A DNA stretch of 64,000 bases from Adiantum capillus-veneris (GCA_014529385.2 CM043967.1:127323182-127387181); one strand, 5' to 3'; shown: positions 11,811-23,922, counted from the first letter of the stretch. Translations and numbers: made by a program. Notes: generated from the letters alone by a model not told the origin.

Positions 11811-11954
11811 TGTTAGGACAAGGGTAGGACCAGTCCGGGCCAAGGGCCAGGACGGACATGCAGTCAAGGGGGTCCCTATATTTAGAAGGCCAAGGGCCTA
11901 TATAGGGCATGTCTGGGTGGTGATGAGCATGTTCAGTTCCCCTAGTGCCTTACA
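11811..11954 (+). repeat. 3' LTR of the short-LTR element
   Basis: 144 bp, TGTTAGGACAAGGG to GTGCCTTACA, matching 6485-6626. Confidence 0.9.
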
Positions 11955-12333
11955 GATGGCATGGAAGGCCCTGCAAAACATTAAAAACCACATACTGCAA
12001 CCATGAAACCCACAAATCTGCATATTTGGAAAATCCATTAGCACATAATCAACGGTGTACGCGAACAGAGAGAGATAGAGAGAGGGAAAGAGGAAGAGAG
12101 TTCGTGGTGCACCTCCTAGAGTGGAGTGCTACGCTGGCATGGCAAAGAGAGAGGAGAGGAGAGTAAAGAATAGGTACATAGGCTCTGGGTGCAATCTCCC
12201 CCCGTGCAAGATTGAGCATTTCCCTCTTGCACGCATTTATTATAGATTCCTCAATGCTAAAAAATGAATACACTTTGGCCGGTCGGCATAAATGACCATA
12301 GCTCATAATGAGCACTTAAATAATAAATGTACA
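11955..12333 (-). repeat. LTR-like dispersed repeat, copy 2 (right part)
   Basis: Continues the repeat that starts at 6469 and is split by the short-LTR element. It matches 2380-2732 through the GA-rich stretch, CACCTCCTAGAGTGGA, GGGTGCAATCTCCCCC and the end AATGTACA. Right after it begins unrelated copia sequence. Confidence 0.6.
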
Positions 12334-12344
12334 TATCTATTATC

Positions 12345-12711
12345 CATAATAGTGGCCACTTACAATTGTGAGGCTGAGTACAATGGCAGTCTTCACAGCT
12401 ACCGTTGAGTGTGTACTATGGCTCAGACGCCTTATGGCTGATTTGAGTGTTGGACGAGACATTGCCAACATCATCTACACTGACAGTCAGAGCGCATTGG
12501 CAGTTGCGATGAACACAATTTTTCATGCTCACACAAAGCACATTGAGGTGCATTACCACTATGTCAGGGAGAGGCTCTCAAAAAGAGAGATTAGCTTGGC
12601 TTATGTGCCACAACAGAGGACAACCTTGCAGATCTTTTCACTAAGGCATTGTCTTGTGAGAAGATCAAAGCTTTCCGCAAAGATTTGGGCTTGCTCCCCT
12701 TTGTGGACTGA
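12345..12711 (+). pseudogene. Ty1/copia RNase H C-terminal remnant
   Basis: The C-terminal end of a copia polyprotein, RNase H domain. Recognisable blocks in order are NCEAEY (the E of the catalytic set), WLRRLMADL, IYTDSQSALAVA (catalytic D), HAHTKHIEVHYHYVRE, ISLAYVP, then in another frame TEDNLADLFTKAL and EKIKAFRKDLGLL, ending at TGA 12709-12711. One frameshift near 12380 and one near 12612 break it. Integrase and reverse transcriptase are missing upstream, where an unrelated repeat abuts. It sits 78 bases before its LTR, as in intact copia elements. Confidence 0.85.
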
Positions 12712-12788
12712 TCATGTCCTCAGGGCATGTCACTTCCCTTTACTCTGTGTGTCAGCCCTCGTTCACCGCATCACTCCCAGGGGGGATT

Positions 12789-13012
12789 TGTTACCATATA
12801 AATGTGGTAGTGATGTATGTAAACACACTAGGATTGTCGGGGCATTTTTTCCCTCTTTGGGAGGTTTTTTCCCCCATGCATTGTATATATTTCCATCACT
12901 CTAGGGCTATCTATCTTTCCATTTCACACTAAGTGATACACTCTCTATAGTGTACCTTGAGCTTCCTTCGTCTTCTCCAAGCTATGTGCGTTTCCTTGCA
13001 ATCCTAATTCCA
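12789..13012 (+). repeat. Probable copia 3' LTR
   Basis: Begins TGTTACCATATAAATG right after a polypurine tract (CCCAGGGGGGATT, ~12776-12788) and plausibly ends CTAATTCCA at 13012, where gypsy sequence resumes. About 224 bp. No second copy is in the window, so the ends rest on TG..CA and context. Confidence 0.6.
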
Positions 13013-13038
13013 ATAGTAGGAGCACAATTTGATGATCA

Positions 13039-14998
13039 TCATCCCCTCGTATTGGAGGTAAGTCCCCGTAAGTCCATATGGATATCATCGATGAACACAT
13101 CTTGGAATCCTTTAATAAAAATAGACAAGTCTAACTCTTCTTGATTCCTACCATTTACATTTGATGAAACATTAGGACATTTTAGGGACTCTTTGACAGA
13201 AATCCTGTATACAAAAACTGAGCTTTTCATTGATTAATCAAAAGCGGGAGGATTTACAAGTGGTATACTACAACTAGAGTCACTAGCATCTATATACATG
13301 CTCTTTTTGCTATAGATGAAGTAGATTCTCCTTTCAGGGAACTTCATGTTGGCAACCATGCGGTTGAACCATGGAGCCCCTAGGATAGCATCCTCATGTT
13401 GGAGAGGAGAGGTGATAAAGTCTTCTTTGTCGATGTAGCTTTGGACATGAAGCCTCAACTTCCCAATCAAGGGAGTAACGAAGGCTTGTTGTCCCTTGAA
13501 ATCTGTATTGGCAGTAACAGTATCTCCCATCTCTCGAAAGCTTGAATGCCCATCTTGGTGGCCAAATTCATTGATATGAAGTTTTGAGTAGAGCCAGGGT
13601 CAAACAAGATGAAGGAATTATGCTCCCTTACCTTTCCCCAAGTATAGGAGAGAGGTGATTCTTTGGAATGAGCATCCTCTTTTAGATCTTTGATAGTGGA
13701 AGCTCTAGGAGTCTAATTGTGGGCATCTCTCTTGGGGCAAGAACGATAGCCATGTCCTTGCAAAAAGAGTCCCTAAAAGGTCAACTCCTTTTTCCTTGGA
13801 CCGATTGTTGTTGTTGGAATTGCCTTGGGAATAATTTTGGGTATTGGTTTTTCCCTTTGCATCACATTTTTATTCTTTCCATGGGATTGACACTCCTTCT
13901 AGCCCCTTGTCGAAAATTGATGCGCGAAGCAATCATAGTGTGGTGGATTACTTTGATGATAGAACCAGGCCATTGGGACTTGACCTACTCGGCCATCTCT
14001 TCAGGTAATCCCGCACAGAATTGTTGCTTTTTCTCGGTGAAGTCTATCTTTTGAAAGACAATAGCCTTGAGATGTAAACCCCAAAACTTGTCCACATATT
14101 TGTGGATAGACTAATGGGAAAGAAGCTTCAAACTCCGCCATTCGGTAAGCATTTTGTCCTTTGCATCGCTTGCAAGTAATTGCTTCATGATGGAAACTTG
14201 TAGATTTTTCCATGTCTTTGGGGCCTCATTCCCGGAAAGGCTAGCCCACCATTGACGAGTAGAGTTTTGGAAGTGCATAGCTACATGGAATAGCCTGGAG
14301 GACTCCGTGAAGCCCTCGTCCCCAAAGGCTACATCAAACTACGGGATGAAGGCCAATACTTTGTTGGTGGAAACAAAGGTGCCATCGTAGGTGAGAAAAG
14401 AGATAATCTTTCCTCCCCTTTTGAAATTCTTGAGCTTTTGAGACCTTTTCCATGCAGGGTAAGATTTGTGATTTCCTCCTCTCTTGTATTCTCTACGAGA
14501 ATAGTTGTAACTTTTGTCGGAAGAGGAGGAAGGTGAAGAAGAAGGAGAAGAGGGTGACCTCTTTTTTTCCCTTTTCTTCCTTTGTTTCCACTCTTCCCTT
14601 TTGGAGTGACAAGGAGAAGGATTGTGGGTTAACCATTTCCTCTTGGGAGGAGTTGGCGATCATCTAGACCACCATCTTCCAGGAGACACATCTTCAAAGG
14701 AACTTAAGGATTTTCTTCTTTCTCGTTCCCGGGATTCCTCCTCTCGTATGGGAGATAGTCTTCTTTTGGGGGTCTCATCTAGAGACCTCCAAAAATCTCT
14801 CTCCTCTTGGAGGGGAATGTAAATCCCATAAGCACAAAGTTCACGAGTAACTTTATCTTGCAAAGCAGGGTTTCCCATAGCTTCTTGTAACCTAGTAACA
14901 AGATAATTGACAAACATGGGGGCATCATCATTAGCACCTTCATGTGCAAAATCAAAGTTATCAATGTTAATTCTACTCTCTTGGCTATTGTCAGCCAT
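13039..14998 (-). pseudogene. gag-protease of the chromovirus-like family, broken
   Basis: Starts at ATG 14998 (MADNSQESRINIDNFDFAHE), as in the copy starting at 30812 (MADNNQVSRMN). An RS/SP-rich stretch and a gag core follow (RQWWAS-type block near 14250). Next come a protease with FDPGST (around 13585-13610) and the fold-end motif near 13370 (APWFNRMVANMKF), then MKSSVFVYRISVKESL (13230-13039). Several frameshifts and stops separate these blocks, so no full product is possible. The FDPGST triplet replaces the usual D-S/T-G and is shared with the copy at 28830-30167. Confidence 0.85.
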
Positions 14999-15325
14999 TC
15001 TAATTAAACTTATGTATAGATTATTTTGTGTTCTGTTACCCTCAAAAACCCTAGTTGCTACTCTTCTTTACCTTTAAAAATTAGTTCTCAAGCAGCCATA
15101 CCTGTGGTTCAGAAATTGTTGATTGCAAAGACTAGTAGAGAGGGTCTAACATTTCTCATTTGATTATGGTTCCTATTGAGATTGCTCGTAGCTCAATAAT
15201 GGTTAAGCCAAAGGCAAGCCCCAAGAGGCTCCATTATTAAGATTATAGTTCCCAATTAAAGAGGCTCAACCTTTCATGGACAACTTAAGGACCTCTCTTC
15301 TTAAGCAAAAAAAGAGAAACCAATA

Positions 15326-15705
15326 GCTCTGATACCAATGTAATGGGAATGGCCTATGAACTTTGAGGATAGCGGGATTAAGAGAATTAGAGAGAGAATT
15401 TTTGTGAGACTACTTTGAAAACATAGAGGGTGAACTTATTTAATGGTAGCATCTTAACCGTAAAACTTAATTAAACTTTCATAAATAATACTTTTGCAAG
15501 AGAGAGAGTTTAGAGAACTTGACAATAGTTGAGGACCAGATTTATGTGGAGCCGGTCGTCCCTCCAATAGGCTTTTGTATTATAGATTTTCCAATCAAGA
15601 GAGACTTGGTACAATACAATCTTTGTGTTCTTTGTGACCTAGGTGATGCAATGAATATGGAAACCTTCATGCATCACATTTTGAGCTTAAGATCATTCAA
15701 TGCCC
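15326..15705 (-). repeat. Primer site plus truncated 5' LTR
   Basis: GCTCTGATACCA at 15326-15337 is the tRNA-Met primer site on the minus strand. From TGTAATGGG at 15339 the sequence matches 31221-31590, with blocks TACTTTTGCAAGAGAGAG and GAGGACC(A/G)GATTTATGTGG, and stops near 15705. Confidence 0.85.
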
Positions 15706-16869
15706 TGGAATTGGAATTGAATGGGAGGGAGTGCCGATCGAGTAATAGGGACCCGCAGATACATTTAGAAATCGGCCTAGTCTGGGTAGTCTTGATGCCG
15801 ATGGGATAAGGAAAGAAGGAAAGGATCTCGGGAATGGATCGAATAAGGAAGGGAGTTGTGATTAATTAAAGAACACTTCAAAATTGTTTGGTAAAAATGC
15901 CGTAAAAAATAACCTTGGAAAGGCCAGGAACCTAAATGGGCTATCTCGCACTCTTTCACATCAGTCAAACAGTCCTCTACTTCTCAGACATGTTTTAAAG
16001 GAACCTAAAGTAGATTGTTTTAAAGCCTTTTCCAAACATAATAACCAAGTGGAAACTATGTGAAGGTGCCGCCTCAACACGTGGTGGAGGAGATAGAATA
16101 CCCAAGTCCTGGGATGAGGATAGAGATATCCTCGGAAGTTATATGTGATTGCTTGAAAAATAATTAGATGTCTTTAGTATTACTAAAGGAAGAAGGAAAT
16201 AAAAACATTCAAAAGGGTAAAAAGGTGGGAATGACCCGATAAACGCACACTTGCAAGGGTATGCAACAATTTACATGTTGTTTTCAATTGCTTGACATGT
16301 ATTCTTTGATTGACATGACTGGAATATTGATTTCTAGTATCATAGTACTACCTTCAAAAAATGCATTTATCACGGTTCGGTGGGTGGGTGGGTGGGTGGA
16401 TTCCGGAGGGTTAATTTTCTGGCCGAAAAGTTAAACCCAATTTTATGTTGTCCTCTAAGTTGAGTCAAGTATGGGGAGAGATAATTTGACCTACGGAACG
16501 GGTCCCAAACTTTGGAATGAGGGATTTGTGTAGCTAGTAATTCCACCCATCTTAGGGGAATGCACCGATGACTGTGCTCGGTCCTACTAACCAGGTAAAA
16601 ATCATCAGTGACCTTGAACCAAGGGTGAACTAGAGAACTCCCACAAGTCGACCCTAGAAAGTTGATGTTCTAATTTAGTATGATGACTTCAAATGGTAAG
16701 TAGAACCGATACGGAAAGTGTTTCCAGGTTAAGGGACCCCTTCAGTTGGCATCAAAGAGCAGGAGGAGTCCTTCATGGTGTCGGTCTCAAGTGGGATAAA
16801 TGTCAAGAATCGCGATGTAGTTGAGGGAAGGCATTGCAACCGATGATACCTGGCATGGCCCTCACAGAC
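15706..16869. other. Unassigned sequence with (GGGT)n
   Basis: No coding motif was recognised. A five-unit (GGGT)n run lies at 16379-16399. The right end passes into an Athila-like gag remnant. Confidence 0.5.
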
Positions 16870-18640
16870 TTGCCCTAAGTTCTTGCATTAATGCCTGCCC
16901 CACCCATTGAGCAACCATCACAGCATATGGTCATTGGAACCCAAAATGTTGTCCAAACCACACCATTACCCCTCTAGTTCCAGGGCCGCATCCTCCACAT
17001 CCGAGAGCTATCCTTGGGAACCAAGTAGGTTGTGAGACATCTAGTACTTATTAGGGCTACAAAGATGACATAGACTTGGGCTTGATATCACCTACAGAGT
17101 AGATACTCTTAAGGAGTGTCCCCAATACTACATGGAGGACAAGCATGTATATCAAGCTACTACTCTTGCACAACAGGAGGCCAAAACATCAATATCTTTG
17201 TGAGGAGACTGCCTCTTCAATGCCACAAATGTGGTGGACCACATCGAGTAGCTGAGTGTCCAATTATAATGAAAAGGAATGTTCCACCAGTGCAAATAAG
17301 TCAACGGAGCACAACCAAGATTATGAAAAACTTGATCAAGATTATGTATGGGGCACCACAAACTACACATGTAGTACCAATGAACACACTCACACGGTTG
17401 ATGCTCCAAAACCAAAATTAATCCTCAAAGAGAGAGATGTTGCATTAGTTGGCTGTACGAGAAAGAAGAAAACGCGAAGGAAGAGATCACTAAAAGATAC
17501 AAATCCACGCCCTAGTTCAAAGACCAACATAGGGACCGGTAATGACCCCGTCTATATGAACGATCCTAAAGATGATTCCAATTCAATAGTAACCATGGAG
17601 ACTAAAACTGCCACCATAAGAGGAAAAACCAACAAGGGCCACCACAAAGGAAATTAAGCAATGACACGTTTAGGGAAAGACATAAGAAACCCCCCCCCCC
17701 CCCTACCACCGATGATGCAATGAGTGTCTTCAAGGCTAACCAAATCAAGTTAGAGGCTCTAAGATAATCCACAAGGACCAAAACCCAAGGGAACCATGAA
17801 GAAAATTGGGACCTACCCAAACCATGTAGATGAAATTGAGTGAGTTAAGCATTTAAGGAGTTTGGTAGAGGAGACCCAAAGAGGGCTTGAGCCAGAACCT
17901 AGGATTACGAATCTAGTGTTCACCACACAACAGCAACCTCAAGGAGATCCCAACATGCTGGCCATACCTAGTATCATTTGGGAAAGAAGTGAGGTCAAAA
18001 CATCAAAAGTGGGCATACACATTTCTTGATCGAAAGAATGTTTAGTGAGGAGATACCTGGCCCCATCAAAGAAACGGAGATCCCATCTTCACCAGTCTTA
18101 TGTCATGGACGAGAATCTCAAAAGGTTCCTTTGAACATTGCCAAATTAATAGATTCCATGGCTTCTGAAGTCAGAGCCACTATAATGTCTATATTGTATG
18201 GGGATCTAGAGCTGTTTTTGGCTCTTCAAGCATTTCTCAATGGAGAACTAAAAATCACCTACCACAATTTTCACAAATGAGTAGGTCCAACAAAATCTTA
18301 ATTGAGGAGGAATGCTTGGATCCACAACCCAAACTAGATGAAAGATCAATTAGTGAAATACATGTTTACAAGTTGCGGTAATACTTTGAATGTGTAATGA
18401 ATCTAATGCAACCCTACCAATCACTACTAAAGGATTAATTGTGAAGGGAATCCTTGATGGTGGTGCAAAAGTGAGTATTGCTAAAAAAAGATGTTGGAAT
18501 CTATGGGAAGACCTCATCTTGAAGTCAAGAACTTGTGCATGTGATTGGCTATGTGCTGGGATGCAACATTATAGGAAGGATTTGTGGGTGGATGGAAGAG
18601 ACCAATGCCATGTATTTGATCCAAGTGGAAGCTATGCTGT
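16870..18640 (+). pseudogene. Decayed Athila-like gag and protease
   Basis: A diverged copy of the region 61650-63340. Shared blocks in order are a Pro-rich stretch, CHKCGGPHRVAECPI (zinc knuckle, ~17221), a basic KKKTRRK segment (~17465), PSSKTNIGTGNDPVYMND (~17510), MIERMFSEEIPGPI (~18026), ATIMS.LYGDLELFLALQAFLNGEL (~18180) and NATLPITTKGLIVKGIL followed by DGGAKVSIA (~18400-18480). The last is the protease active site with DGG instead of DS/TG. Many stops and shifts; a poly-C run at 17690-17702 lies between gag and protease. Upstream LTR and downstream pol are not visible. Confidence 0.8.
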
Positions 18641-19560
18641 GAAGTAAGGGGTTGGGCGACCCACTCGAGCAGAGGTTATGAGAAGCAAGAAAGAGGTTTT
18701 GTTCATATGGTAACATGTTTATGTGTACAAAGTGTTTGCTTTGGTGTGGCATTTCTTTTGTTCAGTAAGCATGTGTGTGCCTAAACATAAATATTCAACA
18801 AGGGGGTTGGGCAATGATGGTGCAACCACAGTTAGTCGGAAGTAGGAAGTGTGGAATGTTTTGCTAAGGGTTCCTATAGGTGCAAGCTGGAGTGCTAAAG
18901 CAGGCATAAAGGGCTTGGGAAATCAAGTGATAGTGGAGATGTATGTGTAATTTGGTTTCTTAGGCCAATAATGATCCAAAAAGGGCCAATTAGGATGGCA
19001 GGTCTAGGTGTTTGAAGTGCTGGAATGATGCCTTGGAAGGTGGTGTTCAAAGTGGTCTACATGCCAATCCAGACGGCTCCTCAAACAGAGCCACGGTGTG
19101 AAAGTTATGACAGTTCAAAGTAAAAAGGCTTTATAGAGCCTCGATGGATAGGACAGGTGCAAACAAGTGGTTAGAGCTCGTGTCCAGTGATAAGGTTGAA
19201 GTGCTCATGTTGTCAATCATGCTAGTCTTCCGGGATAATTAATCGGATCTCGGATGGGAAAGTTATGATCACTGGAAGATTTGCTAGTGGGGGTCAATTA
19301 TGTGCCGATTGGTGGACTGCCTTGATCGTGTGCCATTTGGAGTTTTTGTAGCCTCGCCATGGTTTCTATGAAGGATCTGCAGTGTCTGAAGGACAAAGGA
19401 ATCAATGGCACACCAATCAAAGTCCGAATCACACAGATATTGAAGTTTGAAGTTGGTGAGAGAGCACCATATAACTTTTGGCGGTTTTTGGATGCACCAT
19501 TTGATGTATTGTGGATGTCAAGATGGAGAACATAAGATAGAAATTAGAGTTTTGATGGTA
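18641..19560. other. Unassigned sequence
   Basis: No reliable coding or repeat structure was recognised. It lies between the Athila-like remnant (plus strand) and the 3' end of a minus-strand gypsy element, so part may be a decayed LTR of either. Confidence 0.4.
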
Positions 19561-19562
19561 CT

Positions 19563-20110
19563 CTAAGCTTGGCCATTTGCTTGTGGATAATAAGGTGTAG
19601 ATCTATGGTGGGATATCATGAATTTTGAGGTAAGTTCCTTTATCACTTCATTTATAAAATGGGTACCATTGTCACTCACAATCTCAAAGGGACATCCAAT
19701 TAATTGTGTAATAATGTTTTCAAATAGGAACTTAGCTGTTATCTTTGTGTCGGCCTTGTGTGTAGCTTTAGTTTCAATCCATTTTCTCACATAGTCAATA
19801 GCCACAATGATAAATCAGGATTGACTATTATGGGTTGTCAGACTAATTGGCCCTACAAAATCAAAGCCCCACTTTTCAAATGGTTGGGTCACCTTAATAG
19901 GATGTAGATGCATCTTATCTTTTCTTTGTGGTTTTGCATGAAGTTAGTATTCATCACATCCTTTCGTAAAGAGTGATGCATCCTTAAATAAAGTGGTCCA
20001 CCAATAGCCTGCTTGTAATACCTTTCTAGCAATCAATTCTCTTGACGAGTGACCATCCGCTATGCCCATGTGTGCTTCTTGCAAAATATTCATCCTCACG
20101 GGCAGAACGT
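19563..20110 (-). pseudogene. gypsy integrase, truncated at the catalytic Glu
   Basis: On the minus strand an HHCC-like zinc region comes first (AHMGIADGHSSRELI..., CDEY near 19945). Then come FEKWGFDFVGPI (first catalytic D), IVAIDYVRKWIETKAT, VSDNGTHF (second D), HRSTPYYPQANGQA and a stop codon. The stop takes the place where the catalytic Glu of GQAE is expected. A further stop interrupts the zinc region, so the enzyme is dead. Confidence 0.85.
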
Positions 20111-20471
20111 CTCACATTCCTTGATTAACCTTCAAGCTAAATCTTTTCCAAGCTCTTTGGGGGTAAAATCATTGAGTAAAAAGTTGACAATCTTTTCACT
20201 CCATTCAAGCATTGTCTCAACTATAAATAGGGAAGTGTCGGGTAATTCATCATCAACTCCAATAGGGGCTTCATCATTGGGTATGTGAGACAAATGATCT
20301 GCCATAACATGCTTGTTGCCAGGTCTTACAACAAGAGTGAAATCAAACTCGAGCAAAATTAACAACCATCAAGTAATTCATCCTATGGAATATGGCTTGT
20401 TTACTAGATACAACAACACTTGATGATCTACGTAAAACAAAAACTTGGTAGCAAGAAGGTCATTAGGAAAA

Positions 20472-21558
20472 ATATGAACCCTCTAGGGGCCCTTTGGGAT
20501 TAAGATTAATTAGAGGCCAGCGAACGAGAAGAGGGTGGTGGACACACTCTATCCCCTCAAAGATGTAGGGGGACAAAGTAGTCTTACACTTCTTAATGGG
20601 CTCTTACCTAGTGAGAAGGGGGGGGGGGGGGGGGGAGTGGGCCATATGGAACCTCCAACTTCCCTCCTTTTTTATCCGATTTTGAAAAAATCCCAAAATT
20701 TTGAAAATTTTCAAAATTTTCAAAACTCAAATCTTATCTTCTTAAAACCCCCCTAAATCTACTTTATGGTCAAAAAAGCATTTTTTGACCTCAAAAAGTC
20801 AAAACGTGCACGCAAAAACCCTAAAATTCAAAATTTTAAAAAAACTTTTGAAAAATCTTTTTTTACTATCCAGAACCCCCCCCAAAAGTAGTCCTAGGCA
20901 AAAAGTGATTTTCTCTCTCTAGAACCCTTTTTCCAACCCTTCCTTGGTTGCAACCATCACACTCATCCTCTACTCCAACACTCTCTCTCTACACCATCTC
21001 CAGTGTTGCAGCAAGGAAGCTCCTCTCTTCTCCCCTACCACCTTCCATTGCCACACCAAGCAAGGGTTATCCACCTTCTCCTCCCATTGCCACACCAAGC
21101 AAGGGTTAACCACCTTCTCCTATCACTTTATCCCACCTACATTGTAGCAATAAGCAAGGTCGTGCTCCTTCTCCTAATTTTCTTTGCTCAACCATGGCTA
21201 GCTCTACTTTGCAAAGGCGGCCAAAGGATGAGAGCTTACGAGAAAATGTTGTAAAAAAAAACCAATTGAACATCTCCTCCAAATTATTGGATTGCACCAT
21301 TCCACCACCATGTCGAGTATTTTTGGAGGAGTTCCAGAGACCGAGCAAAAGTTCTCGAGCAAACCAAAAGCCGAGCAAAAAAAATCATTCACAGAAAAGA
21401 ATTCATATCACATTGTACACTCTATGTATATTTTGGCAACACTTAGACACATGCAAATTGCTACAATTAGTAAACATATTTATTTCATGTAACTAAATTT
21501 ACACAACTTTAGAGGTACAAGAAAAATCTCTTGTTCGTGTACTTGTGGATGTTCTTTG

Positions 21559-21647
<89 letters not shown>

Positions 21648-21740
21648 GTGTGTGTGTGTGTACGCGTGCGCGCATATCTAGGACACTAGTGCTTGCAAAA
21701 GCTACTATAATAGTGCACTTTCGATTGGCCATAAGTAACA
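20472..21740. other. Insertion within gypsy RNase H
   Basis: RNase H coding stops at ~21740 and resumes at ~20470 on the minus strand. The inserted ~1.27 kb holds an 18-base G run (20618-20635), AT-rich low complexity, a short duplication (CCACACCAAGCAAGGGTTA twice, ~21050-21110) and a long CT/GT microsatellite. No terminal repeat was recognised, so its type is unknown. Confidence 0.6.
21560..21661. repeat. CT microsatellite followed by GT
   Basis: About 43 CT units, then (TG)n to 21661. Confidence 0.95.
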
Positions 21741-22797
21741 AAAAAAAGCAACTTTAGTATAAATCATAGTTAAAACTTCTCGCTCTATATTGGTGTAGTT
21801 CATATTGACATCATTTAATTGGAAACTTGCAAAGCTAATAGGTAGTCTAATTTATGTTCTCCTCGTTGAGATAGAACACACCCAATAGCAAAGTTTGATG
21901 CACCAATATGCACATGGAAAATTACATTCCAATCGGGCACTCATAGGATTGGGACACTTTTCAAGGACTTTTTTAATAGCTCATAAGCATGGTCACACTC
22001 CTCGGTCCAATGAAACTTGATAAGAAGCTTGTATAATGGACGAGCTATCTCAACAAAGTTTAAAATAAAATGCTGATAATAACCAACATGGCCTATGAAT
22101 CGTTGAACTCCCTTATGGTTTGTATGTGGTGTAAACTTGGCAATGGCTTTAATTTTTACTTTTGTCTGTGGAAATCCCATTCTTGGACACTACATTCCTA
22201 AGAATGACTCCATGCTTAAACCCAAAATTGACATTTGAAAGGGTTCAATGAGGTGCAATACAATCTGCACCTTTCAAACACTTTTTGGAAACATGATAGA
22301 TGCTTCTCCCAAGAGGAATAAAAACAAAGGTTGTTTAGGAAAGCTTCACAAAACTCCCTTAAATATTCTTTGAATGTAGTGTTTAATAACCATTGGAATG
22401 TAGCAGGGACATTTGTCAAGCCAAAGGCCATAACACAAAATGAAAACACTCCAAATTCGGTTATAGAAGTAGTTTTAGCTTGGTCCTGTAGTAAAATTGT
22501 GACTTGATTATAACCATAGTATCCATATAAAAATCTATAATCTTCCATTCTTGCAACTCTTTCAAGCACATGTTTTGAATATGGCAAGGAATAATGATCT
22601 CTCCTAGTGGATGCATTAACCTTCTTGAGGTCTACACATACTCTGAGTTTGCCATTTTCTTTTGGCACAATGACTATCATAGAAACCCATTTCGAGTGCT
22701 CAATAGGATATATGAATCCACATTGGATAAGTTTTTCAATCTCTTATTGAACAACCTTTGCATACTTAGGATTCATAGGGTAGGATCATCGTTGGGC

Positions 22798-23163
22798 TCA
22801 TGTAGCAATGCTAATCGTGGGAATTGTGTGTTGCACCACGGAAGGTGGAACGCCCTTCATATCATGATATGTCCAACAAAATATATCCTTGAACTCTTTG
22901 AGAAAATCTTTAAGTACAACCTCTTCAGTCTCAGTAAGGTCTTGGGAAATGAAAAAAGGTTTGGACTCCTCACCCGGGTTCACTAATTCTATTTCCTTAA
23001 CTATCACTAGACCATCATAGAGTCGATTACTTTCATTGATAGGCGTTCGTTGGGCCTTCTTGTACACAACCTTATGCTCCTCTGTGGTGTAGGATTTGAA
23101 ATGCTCAATTGCAAGGTATAAGTCCGCGATGGGATCTGGTTGTGTAGGAGATTGTGATTTCAC
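22798..23163 (-). pseudogene. gypsy protease-RT linker / RT N-terminus
   Basis: Contains LKDFLKEFKDIFCWTYHDMKGVPPSVVQHTI, the conserved segment just before the RT palm in gypsy polyproteins (FADVFAWSYEDMPGI-type). It lies in order upstream of RT at 22680 with a stop between. Confidence 0.8.
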
Positions 23164-23559
23164 TTCTTCTTCCCTTTGTTGTTGAGCTAACTCTCGATTT
23201 TGGTGTCCTTATAATACAACTTAACTTTGGCTCTCTAAAATCTCTAATTGTGCAATGTCAAAGGGTTGTGGGCTACACCACATGACACTCTAAAGGTATT
23301 CAACCCAATTATCTATCAACTTTTGAGCATCACATGCCCCCCCCATAATTAAGACATTATGTGGTTCATTTCATTTCTTCTATCCTAGCATGTATATTTG
23401 CTCGATATCGTCACCTCTTATATCTCTTACTCCTCTTGTTTCATTTTTTTATTTTGGGTTGTTACTAGCATGGAATCAATGGATTTTTCCTCATTTGTGT
23501 CCTGCCTTGGCAAAACTTGACTCAACCAACCCTACCTAGCTTGGTGCTTCTTCAAAATA

Positions 23560-23922
23560 TTCTTTTTGCATCCTCTTGCTAAAGCTACCGCTTCTTCATA
23601 CATCAGATCTCATCTATCTCCACATTATCTCCCACCTCCTCATGCACGAAATCTAAAAACTTTCTCAACTTTAAAAAATTGATAATTTTTGTAGCAGTTA
23701 CCTTGATCCGTTGTCCCCAAAGGACTTCAAACTTCCACTTGAATGCTTAAAAGTATCCTTCTAATCTTTGCTTTAACTTGTCCAGCTACACATCTCCCAC
23801 TAATCTACTCCAAAAAGCCACTTCTAAGGCTTCATAATCAGTTTTCTCTTCTTTGCATAGACCACAATACCATATCCTCACTTTGCCACAAACCAGGAGC
23901 AAAAGAACTTGAAACACACCTT
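23560..23922 (-). pseudogene. Probable gag remnant of the minus-strand gypsy element
   Basis: Minus-strand frames read DYEALEVAFWSRL and FKWKFEVLWGQRIKVTATKII, resembling gag helices, with many stops. Position fits gag. This is the weakest coding call of the element. Confidence 0.4.

Larger units (their letters stand above)
6485..11954 (+). mobile_element. Short-LTR retroelement with hairpin-packed, apparently non-coding interior
   Basis: Near-identical direct repeats of 142 and 144 bp (6485-6626, 11811-11954) both begin TGT and end TTACA. The left one is followed after one base by TGGTATCAGAGCA, the standard tRNA-Met primer site. The right one is preceded by a polypurine tract (CCAAGGGGGGAGTAA). 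Flanks GATCG (6480-6484) and GATGG (11955-11959) look like a target duplication with one change. The element lies inside an older LTR-like repeat whose halves rejoin when it is removed. No gag, protease, reverse transcriptase or integrase motif is recognisable in any frame, so it would depend on proteins from elsewhere. Its interior from ~7200 is dominated by short stem-loops (see that entry). I cannot match it to a named family. Confidence 0.85.
13013..15705 (-). mobile_element. Chromovirus-like gypsy element fragment (family shared with 27524-34215 and 34500-43275)
   Basis: On the minus strand the order is partial LTR (15339-15705), primer site (15326-15337), gag (from 14998), protease (to 13039) and a stub of the RT linker. 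It is cut at 13012 by the copia LTR and truncated in its LTR at ~15705. Nucleotide and protein similarity to the other two copies is continuous; RT, RNase H and integrase are absent here. Confidence 0.85.
20132..22680 (-). pseudogene. gypsy reverse transcriptase-RNase H, inactivated and split
   Basis: RT motifs run VPKENGKLRVCVDLKKVNA, then LYGYYGYNQ where FLDGYSGYNQ is usual (catalytic D lost), MAFGLTNVPATFQ, and AFLNNLCFYSS where the YxDD-type DD has become NN. Next come FIGHVGYYQHFI and ARPLYKLL (22180-21941), RNase H FAIGCVLSQRGEHKLDY (~21870) and NMNYTNIEREVL (~21800). A 1.27-kb insertion follows, then LLATKFLFYVDHQVLLYLVNKP (~20460-20390), FDFTLVVRPGNKHVMADHLS (20345-20285). Both catalytic Asp sites are mutated, so it was inactive even apart from the insertion. 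Confidence 0.88.
19563..23922 (-). mobile_element. Decayed gypsy element, minus strand
   Basis: Reading from right to left: gag-like remnant (~23900-23560), protease-RT linker (23163-22798), RT (22680-22216), RNase H (22180-21742 and 20470-20132, split by an insertion), integrase (20110-19563). The gene order is that of Ty3/gypsy. LTRs were not found; a solo LTR interrupts the upstream side at 23923. Confidence 0.8.

Noticed and set aside
16379-17702. (GGGT)n and poly-C runs as G-quadruplex or CRISPR-like repeats
   Set aside because: Simple sequence only; no spacer-repeat organisation and the genome is a plant nuclear one.
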